DNA of 64,000 nucleotides from Catellatospora paridis (GTDB lineage: Bacteria > Actinomycetota > Actinomycetes > Mycobacteriales > Micromonosporaceae). Every line of letters starts with the position of its first letter. Position 1 is the first letter of the stretch. The notes beneath the pieces are model-generated. The model searched no databases, was not told the DNA's origin, and was given only the letters and a program-made list of their open reading frames with translations. Location of the stretch: contig NZ_ML769312.1 in NCBI RefSeq assembly GCF_009720365.1, positions 496,001 to 560,000 on the forward strand, in the 5' to 3' direction. A program made the position numbers and the translations under genes. This document shows, in pieces, positions 16,486-26,100 of this stretch.

Positions 16486-18368
16486 GCGCGCTGCCGACCG
16501 AGGCCCGCATCCTGATCCGGATGAAGGTGGCGATCCTGCGCCACTCCATGACCGGCGGCAAGGCCGCGCTGATGGTCGTCGGCGGCGTGCTCGGGCTCGG
16601 GCTCGCGGCCGGCACGATCTGGCTCAGCCTGGTGCGGACCGCCCACCCAACCGTGGCCGCCGACCTGCTCGCCGCCGTCTACCTGATGTGGACGCTGGGC
16701 TGGGTGGTCGGACCGGCCTGGGGCGGCTCGACGCCGCTGCGCGCCGATCACTTCGGCCTGCTGTCCGTGCCGCGCCGGCGGCTCGCCGTCGGGCTGCTCG
16801 GCGCGGCCTTCGTCGGCGTCACCGCCGCGGTGACCCTGCTGGCGTTCCTGAGCCTGCTCGTGTACGCCGCCCGGCTCGGCCCGGCGTCGGCGCTCGTCTC
16901 GGTCCCGGCGGTCGTGCTGCAGCTCGTGTTCGTGGTGTTGCTGTCCCGAGTCGCGGCGGTCGCGTTCGGGGTGGTGGCCAAGTCGCGGACGGGTGCGGCG
17001 TTCACCGGCGTGCTCGTGGCCGGGATGATGGTGCTCGCCCAGTCCGGCTGGATGGTCGTCGTCGCGATCCAGGTCTCCGGCGTGCTCACCACCGGCTTCG
17101 GGCCGGGCTTCGCCGGCACGGTGCGAGCCGTGCCGTCCGGCTGGGGCCTGGTCGCCGTCGAGTCGGCCGCTCAGGGGCGGTGGTGGTGGGCGCTGGGCGC
17201 GTTGGCCGGGCTGGCCCTGCTGATCGTGCTGCTGCTGCTCGCCTGGAGCCGCAGCCTCGGCACGCCGCGCCGGGCCCGGGTGACCATCCGCGGCTCGCGC
17301 GCGCTCGCCGCGGCCGGGCGTGGCCTGTTCGCCGGGCGCACCGGGACCGTGCTGCGCAAGGAACTTCGCACCTGGTGGCGTGACCCGCTGCGGACGCAGA
17401 CGGTGTTCGTGCCGCTCGCCTGGGCGCTCGGCACGACCCTGCTGCCGCTGACCTTCGGGGAGAAGCTGCTGCTGCCGTGGGCCGCACCGGCACTGGCGGT
17501 GATGGCGGGCGCGTCCGCGGTCAACCTGTACGGGCAGGACGGCACCGCGCTGTGGCTGACCCTGCTCACCGGCAGCGAGCGGGCCGACGTGCGCGGCCGC
17601 CAGCTGGCGTACCTGCTGGTCTTCGGGCCGGTCACGGTCGCGGTCGCGGTGGTGTGCACGGCGTGGAGCGGGCTGGCCTGGGCGTGGCCCTGGGTGCTCG
17701 CCCTGGTCCCGGCGCTGCTCGGTGGCGGGGCAGGGCTGGCCGCGCTGCTGTCCGTGGTCGCGCTCGCGCCGGGTCCCGACGCCCACAAGCGCCCCGACAA
17801 CCCCCTCGAACACGGGGACACGACCGGCCAGGCCAACGCCATGTTCTGGGGCGTGCTGCCGGCGGCCGTCCCGGCGGCGAGCGTGCTCGCCCTCGGCTCG
17901 GTGTACGACAACGCTCTCCTGCTGTGGGCAGGTGTTCCCGTCGGCGTGGCCACCGGTGCACTGCTGGCGTGGGGGCTCGGCCGCGTTGCGATCGGACGGC
18001 TGCGGGCGCGCGGGCCGGAGCTGCTCCTCCTGATGCGCACCGGCCGCAGCAGCAAGCCGGTGGTCCGGATCGAGGTGCCCAAGCAGGCCGTCCGGACCTC
18101 GCTGATCGGCTGGACGCTGGGCTCGATCGCGCTGTTCCCGCAGGGTCTCGTGCCGCTGGTCTTCCTGCTGGTCGGCGTGGACGTGAAGTCCTGGTTCCTG
18201 GCGATGTACCTGCCCGGCCCGTTCCAGTTGCCTGTCGCGGCCGCGATGGTCATGATCGGCAGCTGGCTGTACTACGTCGCCATCAGGGCGGGCCTTCCGA
18301 AGAAGCGCCCGGCTGCGTCCGAGGACCCCTCCGGCGAGGACGCGTCCCGGGAACTTGAGTCGGTCTGA
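16470..18368 (+). CDS. ABC transporter permease, large ABC-2-like
   Basis: The 632-residue integral membrane protein has more than ten hydrophobic segments in two halves, split by a cytoplasmic loop (RSLGTPRRARVTIRGSRA to RKELRTWWRDPLRTQT). The RDPLRTQ-type motif is typical of ABC-2 exporters of unknown substrate. GTG 16470 lies inside the end of the ATPase gene with GGGAGG just before it. A hairpin terminator follows. Its coupling to the conflict genes suggests export or membrane remodelling in that system, but a chance neighbour is possible. Confidence 0.85.
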   Translation: MAGVLSALPTEARILIRMKVAILRHSMTGGKAALMVVGGVLGLGLAAGTIWLSLVRTAHPTVAADLLAAVYLMWTLGWVVGPAWGGSTPLRADHFGLLSVPRRRLAVGLLGAAFVGVTAAVTLLAFLSLLVYAARLGPASALVSVPAVVLQLVFVVLLSRVAAVAFGVVAKSRTGAAFTGVLVAGMMVLAQSGWMVVVAIQVSGVLTTGFGPGFAGTVRAVPSGWGLVAVESAAQGRWWWALGALAGLALLIVLLLLAWSRSLGTPRRARVTIRGSRALAAAGRGLFAGRTGTVLRKELRTWWRDPLRTQTVFVPLAWALGTTLLPLTFGEKLLLPWAAPALAVMAGASAVNLYGQDGTALWLTLLTGSERADVRGRQLAYLLVFGPVTVAVAVVCTAWSGLAWAWPWVLALVPALLGGGAGLAALLSVVALAPGPDAHKRPDNPLEHGDTTGQANAMFWGVLPAAVPAASVLALGSVYDNALLLWAGVPVGVATGALLAWGLGRVAIGRLRARGPELLLLMRTGRSSKPVVRIEVPKQAVRTSLIGWTLGSIALFPQGLVPLVFLLVGVDVKSWFLAMYLPGPFQLPVAAAMVMIGSWLYYVAIRAGLPKKRPAASEDPSGEDASRELESV

Positions 18369-18378
18369 GCACGGCGGC

Positions 18379-18403
18379 GCTCCCCGCCCGGGCGGTGGGG
18401 AGC
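18379..18403. terminator. Bidirectional hairpin terminator
   Basis: GCTCCCC (18379-18385) pairs with GGGGAGC (18397-18403), with further GCC/GGC pairing inside. It lies between the convergent permease gene and lipase remnant. Confidence 0.55.
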
Positions 18404-18417
18404 GACGGATCATCCGG

Positions 18418-18899
18418 TCAGGCCGCGATGAAGCCGCGGATCTGGGTCAGCACGCTGGTGTTGGTGAGGAACCCGAGGTGGGTCTCGCACGCCACGTTGG
18501 TGTTGGTCGCGCCGTCCAGCCGGGTGCTGGTGTACGGGATGATGATGCCGTCGCAGGCCGAGTACCAGGTGCGGTACTTGCCGGTGCCGGGCGTCTCGTC
18601 GCGGTCGGCGAGGTCGAGCAGGAACAGCGAGCCCGGGTACATCTCGATGCACGAGACGTTGATCAGGCAGGCGCCGGGGAGCCGGCCCAGTTGTAGTCGT
18701 AGGTGTAGAGGCGGGTGAAGCCGCCGGCCCGGAAGACCGAAAGAGCGGTCGTCCAGTTCGACGAGTTGCGGATGAAACCGTGCACGAAGATCACCGGCGT
18801 GCTGGTCGCCGCGTGCGCAGGCGAGGACGGGGCGACCACGAGCGCCGCGGCGGCGACCAGGGCCGCGCCGACGGCGATGAGGCGTTGGCGGATACGCAT
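18418..18899 (-). pseudogene. Secreted triacylglycerol lipase, internally deleted and frameshifted
   Basis: The ATG at 18899 begins a signal peptide (MRIRQRLIAVGAALVAAAAL to SPAHA) and the lipase start TPVIFVHGFIRNSSNW to YTYDYNWAGS. That frame stops at 18663-18665. The C-terminal part of the same lipase family (CLINVSCIEMYPGSLFLLDL, DETPGTGKYRTW, CDGIIIPYTSTRL, THLGFLTNTSVL) continues in a different frame from about 18675 to the TGA at 18418. An intact family member has roughly 100 more residues between the two parts, including the GHSMGG nucleophile elbow, which is absent here. A single deletion of about 300 bases with a frame change near 18665-18690 explains the state. It cannot be an active lipase. 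Confidence 0.8.
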
Positions 18900-19087
18900 G
18901 GGGGAGCCCTTCGTCGGGACGAAACGCGTGGTGCCAACGAGGATCGGAGCGCCGCCCCGCCGTCTGCATCGGGTAATCGCCGGTTCGCCTGCGGCGCAAC
19001 AGGTACGGACGCCGCATCGCCGCATCGCGATGTGTCGACGTATATTGATGCCGGTGGTACGGCGGCCACTCCTCGTTCCCGTGTGTT

Positions 19088-19125
19088 CGGTTTCGTTGAT
19101 TTGAGATTGAACGTGAACGAAACCG
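19088..19125. promoter_or_regulatory. Inverted repeat CGGTTTCGTT-N18-AACGAAACCG upstream of GH43
   Basis: Perfect 10-base arms at 19088-19097 and 19116-19125 enclose an AT-rich 18-base spacer, 27 bases before the GH43 start. It could be a spaced operator for a sugar-responsive regulator or a 5'UTR hairpin. The half-site AACGAAAC recalls the GAAA core of the xylanase boxes. Confidence 0.4.
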
Positions 19126-19151
19126 GCCCGATCCGCTGAATTGGAGAGCCG

Positions 19152-21071
19152 ATGGGCAACCGTCCCCGCCGCATCGCCGCCACCACCCTGCTCGCCGTCC
19201 TCGCAGGCATGGTCCTCGGCGCGCCCGCAGCCCCGGCCGCGCCGCCCGACTACACCACCAGCGAGGCGGGCAACCCGTTCGCCGACGGCTGGTACGCCGA
19301 TCCCGACACCGTCGTCTACGGCGACCGCTACTGGGTGTTCCCGACCACCTCGAAGAGCTACGCCGAGCAGACCTACCTCGACGCCTTCTCGTCCACCGAC
19401 CTCGTCAACTGGACCAAGCACGCCAACGTGCTGACCAAGGCGAACGTCTCCTGGGCGTCGTACGCGATGTGGGCGCCCGCGCCGATCCAGCGCAACGGGA
19501 AGTACTACCTCTACTTCGCGGCCAACGACATCCAGAACAACGCCAGTCTCGGCGGCATCGGCGTGGCAGTGGCGACCCAGCCCCAGGGCCCGTACATCGA
19601 CGCGCTGGGACGCCCGCTGATCGCCCAGTTCCAGAACGGGGCGCAGCCCATCGACCAGGACGTCTTCATCGACGACGACGGCCAGGCCTACCTGTACTAC
19701 GGCGGCTGGGGCCACGCCAACGTGGTCAAGCTCAACGCCGACATGATCAGCCTCGGCACGCACACCGACGGCACGGTCTACAAGGAGATCACGCCCGCGG
19801 GCTACGTCGAAGGCCCGCAGATGTTCAAGCGCAACGGCAGGTACTACCTGATGTGGTCGGAAGGCGGCTGGACCGGCCCCGACTACTCCGTCGCGTACGC
19901 CATCGCGAACTCGCCGCTCGGCCCGTTCACCCGGCTCGGCAAGGTGCTCGCCCAGGACGCGGCCGTGGCGCGGGGCTCTGGGCACAACTCCGTGGTCAAC
20001 ATTCCCGGCACCGACACCTGGTACATCGTCTACCACCGCCGCCCGCTCAGCGAGACGGACGGCAACCACCGGCAGCTCGCGTACGACCGGATGGTCTTCA
20101 ACGCCGACGGCACGATCGCCCCGGTGACGATGCGGGTGCGCGACAACTTCGCCGACAACAACGCGCTGGGCTGGCGCACCTACGGCGGCACCTGGTCCGC
20201 CACGGGCGGCCGCTACACGGCGGCGAACTCGCTGGGGGGCAAGGCGCTGCTGGACACCAACTTCGGCGACTTCACCTACGACGCCGACGTGGCCGTGACC
20301 TCGGGCGGTGGTGACGCCGGGCTCGTCTTCCGGGTCACCAACGCGGGCACGGGCGCCGACAGCTACACCGGCTACTACGCGGGCATCAGTCCCGCGGGCC
20401 GCGTCGTGCTCGGCCGGGTCAACAACAACTGGACCCAGTTGCAGGCCACACCCATGACCGTCGCCGTCGGCACGACCTACCGGCTGCGGGTGACCGCGCT
20501 CGGCTCCTCGCTCAAGGTGTACGTCGACGACCTGGCCACCCCGAAGATCAACGTCACGGACGCGACCTACCCGACGGGCGCGACCGGGCTGCGGGTGTTC
20601 AACGCCGCGGCGGCGTTCGACAACGTCGCCGTCAGCCCGCCCGTCGGTGTGGGGACCAACCTGGCGCTGGGCCGCCCCGCCACCGGCACCACCGCGTGCC
20701 AGGCTGCCGAGGGTCCGGAGAAGGCCGTGAACGGCACCGTGAACGGCGGCAACACCGACAAGTTCTGCTCCGCCGTGTCCGGGGCCTGGCTCCGCGTCGA
20801 CCTCGGCGCGACCCGGGCGATCAACCGGTTCGAGGTGGCCCACGCCCAGGCGGGCGGCGAGTCGGCGACCCTGAACACCAGGGCCTTCACCATCTCGGTG
20901 TCCGCCGACGGCGTCACCTGGACCCAGGCCGTCAACGTCACCGCCAACACCGCGGCCACCAGCACCCACCCGGTCGGCGTCACCGGCCGCTACGTCCGCC
21001 TCAACATCGGCACCCCCGCGCAGAACGCCGACATCGCCACCCGCATCTACGAACTGCGCGTGTTCGGCTGA
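19152..21071 (+). CDS. Secreted GH43 glycosidase with concanavalin-like and F5/8C modules
   Basis: This is a 639-residue exoenzyme. The signal peptide covers about 1-31 (ending APAAP). The five-blade GH43 propeller (about 40-335) has Asp50 in WYADPDT as general base, Asp168 in PIDQDVFIDDDG as pKa modulator and Glu220 in YVEGPQM as general acid. A central LamG/DUF1080-like beta-sandwich (about 338-490, VRDNFADNNALGWRTYGG onward) and a C-terminal discoidin-type CBM (about 497-639, NLALGRPATGTTACQ to YELRVFG) should bind polysaccharide. Family activities include alpha-L-arabinofuranosidase and beta-xylosidase; the exact one is not decidable here. GGAG lies 5-8 bases before the ATG. Confidence 0.92.
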   Translation: MGNRPRRIAATTLLAVLAGMVLGAPAAPAAPPDYTTSEAGNPFADGWYADPDTVVYGDRYWVFPTTSKSYAEQTYLDAFSSTDLVNWTKHANVLTKANVSWASYAMWAPAPIQRNGKYYLYFAANDIQNNASLGGIGVAVATQPQGPYIDALGRPLIAQFQNGAQPIDQDVFIDDDGQAYLYYGGWGHANVVKLNADMISLGTHTDGTVYKEITPAGYVEGPQMFKRNGRYYLMWSEGGWTGPDYSVAYAIANSPLGPFTRLGKVLAQDAAVARGSGHNSVVNIPGTDTWYIVYHRRPLSETDGNHRQLAYDRMVFNADGTIAPVTMRVRDNFADNNALGWRTYGGTWSATGGRYTAANSLGGKALLDTNFGDFTYDADVAVTSGGGDAGLVFRVTNAGTGADSYTGYYAGISPAGRVVLGRVNNNWTQLQATPMTVAVGTTYRLRVTALGSSLKVYVDDLATPKINVTDATYPTGATGLRVFNAAAAFDNVAVSPPVGVGTNLALGRPATGTTACQAAEGPEKAVNGTVNGGNTDKFCSAVSGAWLRVDLGATRAINRFEVAHAQAGGESATLNTRAFTISVSADGVTWTQAVNVTANTAATSTHPVGVTGRYVRLNIGTPAQNADIATRIYELRVFG

Positions 21072-21119
21072 CCCGTTTCCACCCGCCGCACGTCCTCGGT
21101 TGACCGGGTGGCGGCGCGC

Positions 21120-21150
21120 ACGCCCCGCCAGATCTGATCTGGCGGGGCGT
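21120..21150. terminator. Hairpin terminator after GH43
   Basis: A perfect palindrome, ACGCCCCGCCAGATC (21120-21134) and GATCTGGCGGGGCGT (21136-21150), separates the GH43 gene from the ABC exporter operon. Confidence 0.65.
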
Positions 21151-21223
21151 CTGGCGCCATCAGGGTGGCGGGGTCGGTGCACCGTGCGATCCGGCCGCTG
21201 ACGTGGTGGACGAGAGGAATCTG

Positions 21224-22213
21224 ATGGCGGTGAACCGAACCGGCCTGGCGGTGGAGACATCCGGGCTGGTCAAGACATTCGGCAAGACCCGGGCGGTGGA
21301 CGGGCTCGACCTGGCGGTCCCGGCCGGCACGGTGTACGGCCTGCTCGGGCCCAACGGGGCGGGCAAGACCACGGCGGTGCGCATGCTCGCCACGCTGCTG
21401 CGACCCGACGGGGGAGAGGCCCGGGTGTTCGGGCACGACCTGCGCACCGAGGCCGACGCGGTGCGCACCCGGGTCAGCCTGACCGGCCAGTACGCGTCCG
21501 TCGACGAGGACCTGACCGGCACCGAGAACCTGATCCTGCTGAGCAGGCTGCTCGGCTACCGCAAACCGGCCGCCCGCGAGCGCGCCGCGCAGCTGCTGGC
21601 CGCGTTCGGGTTGACCGACGCGGCCGACCGGCAGGTGAAGAAGTACTCCGGCGGCATGCGGCGGCGCATCGACATCGCCGCCAGCATCCTGAACACCCCG
21701 GACCTGCTGTTCCTGGACGAGCCGACGACGGGTCTGGACCCGCGCAGCCGCAACCAGGTGTGGGAGATCATCCGGGCGGTGGTGGCGCAGGGCACCACCG
21801 TGCTGCTGACCACGCAGTACCTGGACGAAGCCGACCAGCTCGCGGGCCGGATCGCGGTCATCGACGAGGGCAAGGTCATCGCCGAGGGCACCCCGGGGCA
21901 GCTCAAGTCCTCGATCGGGGCCGGCACGGTGCACCTGCGGCTGCGCGACGCCGCCCAGCGGCCCGAGGCGGAGCGGATCCTGGCGAAGGTGCTCGACACG
22001 ACGGTGCATCAGGAGGCCGACCCGGTGGCGCTGACCGCGCGGGTGGGCGGCTCGGGCGCGGCCGTGGACGCCGCTGCGGCGGGCTCGCGGGCCCTGGCCG
22101 AACTGGCCGGCGCGGGCATCGTCGTCGACGAGTTCTCCCTCGGCCAGCCCAGCCTCGACGAGGTGTTCCTGGCCCTGACCGACAAGGCCGCGCGCAACGA
22201 GGAGAACGCATGA
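21224..22213 (+). CDS. DrrA-type ABC exporter ATPase
   Basis: The 329-residue ATPase has Walker A GPNGAGKT, a Q-loop near [14 protein letters not shown], signature YSGGMRRR, and Walker [17 protein letters not shown]. The last matches the daunorubicin-resistance DrrA subfamily, as does the C-terminal extension ending [16 protein letters not shown]. It energises export of a hydrophobic compound with the permease encoded by the next gene, whose ATG overlaps this stop (ATGA). GAGAGGAATCTG precedes ATG 21224. No biosynthetic genes lie nearby, so the natural substrate is unknown. Confidence 0.93.
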   Translation: MAVNRTGLAVETSGLVKTFGKTRAVDGLDLAVPAGTVYGLLGPNGAGKTTAVRMLATLLRPDGGEARVFGHDLRTEADAVRTRVSLTGQYASVDEDLTGTENLILLSRLLGYRKPAARERAAQLLAAFGLTDAADRQVKKYSGGMRRRIDIAASILNTPDLLFLDEPTTGLDPRSRNQVWEIIRAVVAQGTTVLLTTQYLDEADQLAGRIAVIDEGKVIAEGTPGQLKSSIGAGTVHLRLRDAAQRPEAERILAKVLDTTVHQEADPVALTARVGGSGAAVDAAAAGSRALAELAGAGIVVDEFSLGQPSLDEVFLALTDKAARNEENA

Positions 22214-23058
22214 GCACCACCACCATTGCTCCTGAAGGCACCGCCTACACGCCGTCGGCCGAGACGATCGCCGCGGTGCTCGCGCCCGGTGAGAAGCCGA
22301 GACGGCCCGGCCCGCTGTCGGCGTCGCTGACCTTCGGCTGGCGCGCGATGCTGAAGATCAAGCACGTGCCCGAGCAGCTGTTCGACGTCACGATGTTCCC
22401 GATCATCATGACGCTGATGTTCACGTACCTGTTCGGCGGCGCACTGGCCGGTTCGCCGCGCGAATACCTGCAGTACCTGCTGCCCGGCATCATGGTCACC
22501 AGCGTCGTCATGATCACGATGTACACCGGGGTCGGCCTCAACACCGACATCGAGAAGGGCGTCTTCGACCGCTTCCGCACCCTGGCGGTGTGGCGGCCGG
22601 CGGCGCTGGTCGGCATGATCCTCGGCGACGTGCTGCGCTACGTGCTGGCCGCGACCGTGATCATGGGCGTGGGCATGGTGCTGGGCTTCCGGCCCGGCGG
22701 CGGGGTGCTGGGCGTACTGGCCGGCATCGGCCTGCTGGTGGTGTTCTCGTTCGCGTTCTCCTGGATCTGGACCTGGCTGGGCCTCATCCTGCGCAGCGAG
22801 AAGTCGGTGATGGGCGTCAGCATGCTGGTGCTCTTCCCGCTGACCTTCCTCAGCAACGTGTTCGTGCAGCCCACCACGATGCCCGGCTGGCTGCAGGCGT
22901 TCGTCGACGTCAACCCGATCACCCACCTGGTGGCCGCGGTGCGCTCGGTGATGGCCGGCGCGCCCGATGCCGGGGCGATCACCTGGGTGCTGGTGGCGAG
23001 CGCGGTGTGCACCGCCGTGTTCGGCGCGCTGACCATGCACCGGTACAACCGCAAGTGA
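22210..23058 (+). CDS. DrrB-type ABC exporter permease
   Basis: The 282-residue ABC-2 membrane protein has six hydrophobic segments and the conserved block [20 protein letters not shown], followed by [19 protein letters not shown] and [13 protein letters not shown], all hallmarks of DrrB/NodJ-type permeases. It is translationally coupled to the ATPase gene and is followed by a terminator at 23104-23136. Confidence 0.93.
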   Translation: MSTTTIAPEGTAYTPSAETIAAVLAPGEKPRRPGPLSASLTFGWRAMLKIKHVPEQLFDVTMFPIIMTLMFTYLFGGALAGSPREYLQYLLPGIMVTSVVMITMYTGVGLNTDIEKGVFDRFRTLAVWRPAALVGMILGDVLRYVLAATVIMGVGMVLGFRPGGGVLGVLAGIGLLVVFSFAFSWIWTWLGLILRSEKSVMGVSMLVLFPLTFLSNVFVQPTTMPGWLQAFVDVNPITHLVAAVRSVMAGAPDAGAITWVLVASAVCTAVFGALTMHRYNRK

Positions 23059-23103
23059 CGGCCCGCCGCGCCGGCGGCGTTCAGCACCACAGGTGACGGT
23101 CAT

Positions 23104-23136
23104 CCGCCCTGGCGGCTCTCACAGCCGCCAGGGCGG
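23104..23136. terminator. Bidirectional terminator overlapping the regulator's 3' end
   Basis: A perfect 14-bp stem, 23104-23117 with 23123-23136, has a 5-base loop. The stop codon of the minus-strand regulator gene (23119-23121) lies in the loop, and one arm is made of that gene's last codons. It serves both convergent genes. Confidence 0.65.
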
Positions 23137-26100
23137 CGCCGTGTCCGGGTGGTAGCCGCAGGCGTTGCCGGTCGACACGCTCGCCCGCAGGTGCGCGGCC
23201 AGTTCCGGATGCAGGTCGTCGAGCCGCCGCAGCGTGTCGCGGATGCGGGCGGTGACCGCCTTGCGGGCGCGCTCGCCGTCGTCGCCGAGCCTGCGCATGC
23301 GGCCACCCAGCCCTGCGGCCGCCCGCAGCTGCGCGAGCAGCGCCTCGCGTTCGGACTCCAGCACCGCCCGCCGGGCCGCGTCATCGCGCCGCGCGGCGTC
23401 GTCGAGTTCGTCGTCGAGCTGGGCAAGCCGTTGCCGGTAGTGGGCTTTCGCGGTCTCGTCCAGCACCGGGTCGGCGCCCATCCGGCGGGCCGCGACGGCC
23501 GTCACACCACCGGGCGGGTCCGCCAGCTCCACCGCTGAGATGTCGGTGCCGGGGTGGCTGAGCAGCTCGTGCAGGTCGCGTAGGCCCTTGGCGTCGGGAA
23601 GGTGCACGGTGCGGCCCGCGTACCGCAGCCGCCAGGTGGCGTCCTCTCGCCGGAATTCGCAGCCGGTGTCGGCAGGCCGGAGGTCCGTGCCGCCCCGGCC
23701 GTCGGTCGCCGCGCTAGCTGCGCCCTCGGATGGTCCCGCGACGGTCGCGGTCAGGTGTGCCATGCCCAGCTCGGCCGCTTCGCGGGACACCTGGTCCCGG
23801 AGCACGGCAGCGATCTGCGCGTCGCCTGGCGCGTCCCGGCCGGTCAGGGCCCGGGCCAGCTGCGCACGGGCCCGCACCGCCCAGGGCCGGGCCCGCATCC
23901 GGTCGGCCGACTCGGCGGCGGCCGTGTATCCGGCGACGGCGTCGTCCCAGCGCCGCGTCGCCGCGTCGACCTCGGCCAGCCAGAAGTCCAGCGGGCCGCT
24001 GACGTCGCAGCCCCACAGCGACAGCGCCCACTCGCCGCGATACGGCGTCAGCGCCTCCCGCGCCTTGGCGCACCGGTCCGGATCAGCGGTGGCGGCCGCC
24101 AGCTGCGCCCGCAGGCGCAGCCACAACCGGGTGACCGAGGTCGGGTACGGGTCGTGCTCGCTGCGCGCCTCGGCCGCCGCGACCAGCCGTAGCGCCTCAG
24201 CCGTGTCCCCCTGCTCCACTGCCGTGATCGCCTGGACCAGCGCCAGGTACGGGTGATCCCGCGCCGCCAGCTGCGCCAGCAGCCGCCCCGCCTCGTCGAA
24301 GCGACCGCGCTGCATCGCCAGCGCCCAGTCCAGGTGGTACTGCATGAACGCGAAGTCGGCGTGGCCGTGGCCCTCGATGCCCCGCAGCTGCGTCAGCAGT
24401 GCCTCGGCCTCGTCGAACCGGCCCGTCGTGGTGGCGATGATCGCCTGGTCGACCAGCAGGGAGATCCGCAGGCGCAGACTGCCGTCGCGCTCGGCCGCCG
24501 CCACGAACGCCCGCACCTGCTCCAGGTAGCCCGGGTCGCCCAGCTCCAGCAGCGCCACCCAGCGGAACGACGCGGCCAGCGCCTCGGTGCCGGTGTCGGC
24601 CGAGCGGCGGCTCACCTCCTCCATCTCGGCGGTCAGTGCTTCTCGCTCGCGCGCGCCGCCCGGCCCCCAGCTGATGTCGTGCCGCGCCCAGAGGCTGAAC
24701 ATCAGCGCCTCGTCGTCGCGCCCGGTGCGGGCCAGCACCTCGGTGCGCATGACCAGGCTCTGCGCCAGCTGGGCCGGTGTCGCGGCCTCGGCGCCGTCGC
24801 CGACCAGGATCCGGTAGGCGTCGCGCAGCAGTCCTTGCCGCAGTTCGGTGTGCGGGTCGCCGTCGCGGCCGTGCCGGTGGACGATCAGCGCCACCCAGGC
24901 CAGCAGTTCGCCGTCGCCGGTCGTGCGGGCCAGCCTGGCGGCCTCCTCGAAGAGCCGCCAACCCTCCGCCGTGTCGCCGAGGTGGTACACGCCCCGGCCC
25001 AGGTCGATCAGCACCCGCACCCGCCGGACGGGCTCGCGCACCAGCTCCAGCGCGCGCCGGTAGTGGGCGATCGCCTCGTCGGTGGCCAGCCGGTCGCCGG
25101 CGTCCGTGGCCGCCACCAGCAGCCGCGCCACCGCGACCTCCGGCTCCAGCAGCGGACCGGCCAGGTATGCGTGACGGGCCAGATCCGCGGGCAGCACCTG
25201 CCCCGCCACCTCGGGCGACGCCTCGGCCGCCCGCACCACGGCCGCGTGCAGCTCCTGGCGGGCCGGTTCGGTGAGCCCGTCGTGCAGTGCCTCACGGACC
25301 AGGTCGTGGGTGAAGCCGTACCGCCCCGCGCCGAGCGCGGCGACCAGCCGGGCCTCCTCGGCCTGCGCCAGCAGCCGGTCCATCTCGGCGGAAGGTGTCG
25401 CGGCGGTCGCCGCGAGCACCTGCTGCGGGAACTCCCGGCCGAGCACGGCCGCGGCGGCCAGCAGCGCGGTGACGTCGCCAGGGAGCAGGGCCAGCCGCCG
25501 GTCCAGCGCGTCACGCACCCCCGGCGCGACCGCCATCACGCCGCCGCCGGCGTGCCACAGCCGCGCCGTCTGCTCCACGAAGAAGGGGTTGCCGCCGGTG
25601 CGCCGATGCACTTCGGCGGCCAGCGCAGGATCCGGCGCGGCCCCCGCGGTGCGGGCGATCAGCTCGGCGACCTCGTCGCGGCCCAGGCCGGTGAGCGTGA
25701 CCGTGGTCGCCTTGACCGACAGTGGCAGCATCGACTCCCGCAACGGGTGCCCGGGCGACTCCACCTCGACGTCGCGGTACGCACCGAGCAGCAGCACTCG
25801 CTCCGACCAGGTGTGCTGCGCCGCGAACCGGAGCAGCCGCAGCGATGCGGCGTCGGCCCAGTGCAGGTCGTCCAGGCTGACCACGAGCGGGCGGCGCTGC
25901 GACAGCGTGACGAACGCGGTGGTGACCGCGTCGAACAGCGGGAACTCCCCGTCCAGCGACGGCAGGATGCCCTCGTCGGGGCCGCCTTCGCCGAGTAGCA
26001 CCGACAGGCCCGGCCCGGCGGCCTGCCGTGCCGCCGCCCAGCCGTCCTCGCCGACGCCGCGGCGGGTCGCCCGCAGCACCTGCGTCCACGGCCAGAACCC

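Noticed and set aside
18663-18899. Two separate small genes instead of one lipase pseudogene
   Set aside because: Both halves match one lipase family in the correct order; the second half has no start or ribosome-binding site of its own.
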